The position numbers and the translations under genes are program-made. The notes beneath the pieces are model-generated. The model did not search any database and had not been told where the DNA came from. It saw nothing but the letters and a program-made list of their open reading frames with translations. From NCBI GenBank assembly GCA_015179045.1, contig WHUZ01000066.1:248001-312000 (forward strand): a DNA stretch of 64,000 nt. The letters are read 5' to 3'. Of the stretch, positions 61,930-64,000 are shown in pieces. This DNA is from Kalaharituber pfeilii (Eukaryota > Ascomycota > Pezizomycetes > Pezizales > Pezizaceae). Positions within the stretch are counted from its first letter, which is position 1; every line of letters begins with the position of its first letter.

Positions 61930-62430
61930 AACCTACCTTGTGATAACTTTATCTAGGACCTGGTGGAAAGCAACCTATTGTGTGCGAAGGGTTTATTCAT
62001 TCCAAGTTATATCCTCAATCTATGGTTTTCCCATTAGACCAAAGTGTTGTTGCTTTACGAGGTCAACAAAAGGGTATACGACAAGTTCTTATCTGCTGTG
62101 CACGTCGTTTACTAGCAAATGAGCGAGATTTCAGAGAGCAAAAGGGGGGACATATTGTTTTATTTCACCCTCGATTTCATTTTATAGAGCTATCTTGGGG
62201 TGCAGCAAAGCAATATACTCATGAGAACTGTGAGTATTCTTTGGCAGGTTTATGAGAAACTATACCCAAGGCTTTTCTTTCTATTTCAGATATCTCTATT
62301 TGGCATTATTATAATAAGTGCCTTCGTATTATGCAGGCATATAAAGATGGCCATCAATATGGTACAGAGGCCGTCAAAAATCATGTATATAAGAGCCACA
62401 GGTGGGTATGTCTTCAATGAAGTCACAACT
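61930..62430 (+). pseudogene. DDE transposase C-terminal relic
   Basis: The plus frame 61980-62255 reads FPLDQSVVALRGQQKGIRQV, CCARRLLANERDFREQKGGH, IVLFHPRFHFIELSWGAAKQ, YTHENCEYSLAGL, then TGA where an Arg (CGA) is expected, then ETIPKAFLSISDISIWHYYN, CLRIMQAYKDGHQYGTEAVK and KSHRW. This order (CCARR-x-L...DF-x-x-QK...FHPRFH...FIE-x-x-WG-x-AKR...A-YK-x-G) matches the end of a widespread fungal DDE transposase, with FIE as the catalytic Glu. The segment before FIE appears shortened compared with the family. Class unassigned beyond DDE. Confidence 0.65.
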
Positions 62431-62540
62431 GCGCAATTCAGTACAAATGAAACTCTTATAAGAAACGTACTTAGCGAATTTGGAGTGGAGTACTCTTTGT
62501 CAAGTTCCTGCGACCTTCAGCTGGGGACCTCTTACCTTCC

Positions 62541-62600
62541 TTTTTTTTTTTTTTTTATATCAATACTCGCATGCCGCCCTACGGGCTATGGCGAGGGTCT
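62541..62600 (-). mobile_element. LINE-A tail
   Basis: T-run, then TATCAATACTCGCATGCCGC and CCTACGGGCTATGGCGA. No duplication recognised. Confidence 0.65.
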
Positions 62601-62771
62601 TTATTAATGGAAGTAAAGGAAGTAACACAAAGCCATCAAACCAACTAAATACATGTGGTTAGCGCATAGTCGGCAAAGGAAAGCTTAGCGTGCCGGGGGT
62701 CCGGTGAGGTGCGGTAACTCCGAAAGACACAGTGTGATACCGATACATATCATAGAGGAGAAATCTAGAAC

Positions 62772-63176
62772 ATGGGTAAGAAAGTCGATTTTGCTAACAC
62801 TGTAAATCCGACTGAAAGGCTACAGGAGGCCGGACTGTGGATAAAATCGAAGGAACTTGTTCGGTTTTGGAAGTATAGCACAAGTATCAATCTGATGTAT
62901 ACTTACCGCTCATGCCCTGTAGGAGGATCTGGACACTGGAGTAATTTCATCCAACAAGCGCTTCGCCTTTTTATGTATCGGAAAGTGTCAGCCAACATTA
63001 GCCTGGTTGGAAAAATCAGCGTGGCTGCTATCTTGTTGAGCATAAATGGATTGACCGCCCCAATTCCCAATATCGTAGTACATCCGAAGACATTACACTA
63101 CTTGTACTATAAGCGAGCATTCAGAAGTGTTCGTGAACCACATTTTCGCCCTGACTTTTTGCGGGAGCGAAATTGA
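62772..63176 (+). CDS. 134-codon ORF, unknown
   Basis: ATG at 62772, stop at 63174. MGKKVDFANTVNPTERLQEA, a basic middle, a hydrophobic segment ISVAAILLSINGLTAPIPNI (about residues 79-98), and a basic end RSVREPHFRPDFLRERN. It is one of the longest frames of this AT-rich segment. I recognise no family. It sits between a DDE relic and a MULE relic, so a transposon origin is possible. Confidence 0.35.
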   Translation: MGKKVDFANTVNPTERLQEAGLWIKSKELVRFWKYSTSINLMYTYRSCPVGGSGHWSNFIQQALRLFMYRKVSANISLVGKISVAAILLSINGLTAPIPNIVVHPKTLHYLYYKRAFRSVREPHFRPDFLRERN

Positions 63177-63339
63177 CTATTAGGTGCACCTGATTCTCAA
63201 GCACCTGGGAATTTGCCCGAGCTGCAATGACGCTTAAGGCGACTGCGGTTCTCGGCCAATGAAGTATCATTACTAACTTTATCGAAGTACCGTACCTTGA
63301 TATATATATTAGTTATACTTGTAAAATTTTTTTTTTTTT

Positions 63340-63990
63340 TTTTAGAGATATAAATTAGAAGAAATACTTACTAGATGATGAACGGCTTCATCAAGATTAT
63401 GCCGTGGATGTAAGAATGCTTTAATTGCAGGATGAAGACCCTCAGCTCACTGTGTACTATAGCAATCAAGATTTCTATAGTTGCATGTATGAATTTGAAG
63501 TACTTGATGTATTTTAGGAAGCCAAAACTCATCAATATACTGACGTTCAACAGGTAGTAACACCTCTTGCATATCATTGAAGACTTTTTCAAAAGTTTCC
63601 CAAGATATACACTATATCTAAGCCCAAATACGCAGACGAACAATCTTTAGTATATCCTCACTTGCAACCTCAGATGTCATTCCCTTACATATTCTCATGG
63701 TCTTGGTCGAATGTAAAATGTTCCGGATAATCAAATGGATTTTCTACATCGCCATAGCCCACAGGGCGGCACGCGATTAATGCAATTAAAAAAAAAAAAA
63801 AAAAAAAAGATTTTCTGCCATCTCATGGGTATGCTCAAGTTGCTTTACTCCTATAAACCATTCCTTTTGAACGCTACCTTTGCTGGTCTTTTCTACCTTC
63901 TGTAGGAATATATATACCTCCCATTTGCAGCCAAGGTGTCGATGCTACCTCAATAGTTAATATCCAAACTAAATAGATATATTTATAATT
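63340..63990 (-). pseudogene. MULE-type transposase relic
   Basis: The minus strand reads ETFEKVFNDMQEVLLPVERQ, YIDEFWLPKIHQVLQIHTCN, YRNLDCYSTQ, stop, AEGLHPAIKAFL, then LDEAVHHLVS. In MULE transposases the corresponding order is a WLP-x-x segment, then TSRVEG-(A/L)-H-x-x-LK. ENPFDYPEHFTFDQDHEN lies upstream at about 63735. It is interrupted by the LINE-A tail at 63746-63808 and by stops. Catalytic part not in view; it may continue past the window edge. Confidence 0.6.
63746..63808 (+). mobile_element. 63-bp LINE-A tail insertion in the MULE relic
   Basis: Exact 8-bp duplications GATTTTCT at 63738-63745 and 63809-63816. ACATCGCCATAGCCCACAGG, GCGGCACGCGATTAATGCAA, then poly(A). Confidence 0.85.
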
Positions 63991-64000
63991 GACTTACCAA

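Noticed and set aside
63371..63643. 90-codon minus ORF rich in Ile/Leu/Tyr, looking like a membrane protein
   Set aside because: Out of frame with the recognisable MULE transposase remnant in the same place.

Overview
The window looks like repeat-rich chromosomal DNA of a filamentous ascomycete. A truffle- or morel-like Pezizomycete would fit, but I cannot place it from sequence alone. The evidence is fungal Tad-like LINEs (reverse transcriptase, RNase H, zinc knuckle), relics of gypsy, hAT-, MULE- and pogo-like elements, solo LTRs, intron-poor lineage-specific genes and no bacterial-style operons. Nothing plasmid-like, phage-like or CRISPR-like was seen.

Two layers are superimposed. The host layer is a set of at least eight paralogous 'family A' genes: + strand at 4.3-5.6 kb; - strand at 24.8-25.5, 27.2-28.2, 29.9-30.6, 34.2-35.0, 47.4-48.2, 50.3-50.7 and 53.0-53.6 kb. 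Each has a variable, low-complexity, often acidic and Lys/Arg-patched N-terminus and a conserved C-terminal domain of about 130-150 residues, with AVG...W or YWDITVV in the middle and a terminal strand of the form Y/W-x-V-G-V. Several N-termini carry a PP1-docking-like K-x-[VL]-x-F motif; one also has a SILK motif. In the 46-57 kb part a second short family ('family B') alternates with family A, which looks like a decaying tandem array of two-gene units.

The second layer is mobile DNA. Two LINE families can be separated by their 3' tails: LINE-A ends in TCGCCATAGCCC...GGGCGGCA plus poly(A); LINE-B ends in ACAAGCGGGGTTATGTGAT plus poly(A). They left copies ranging from a 2.3-kb reverse transcriptase/RNase H element (44.2-46.5 kb) down to insertions of 42-63 bp and even a bare poly(A) tract, many with exact target-site duplications (TSDs). 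ORF1-only LINE-A derivatives ('half-LINEs') lie at about 6.4-8.4, 16.2-17.6 and 39.4-39.8 kb. Four 111-nt tRNA-like genes, each followed by a T-run, recur at 1.2, 3.0, 9.5 and 49.6 kb.

Region by region: 1-3.7 kb, LINE ORF1 at the window edge, tRNA-like genes and LINE tails; 3.7-5.6 kb, solo LTR and the first family A gene; 6.4-8.4 kb, half-LINE with a nested LINE; 12-17.6 kb, LINE relics and a host-like transmembrane/coiled-coil gene split by LINE-B with a half-LINE just upstream of its ATG; 18-24 kb, LTRs, weak ORFs and a LINE 5' end; 24.7-35 kb, the family A cluster, with an invaded minisatellite at 28.6-29.3 kb; 35-44 kb, mostly unassigned with LINE tails; 44-57 kb, LINE-A, the family A/B array, an hAT-like MITE and a degenerate gypsy pol; 57-64 kb, LINE 5' relic, minisatellites, a DDE transposase relic, an unassigned ORF and a MULE relic.

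The transposon genes and host-like genes do not appear to cooperate. What links them is repeated insertion of LINE copies into and beside the family genes. Splicing, expression and domain assignments could not be tested here.
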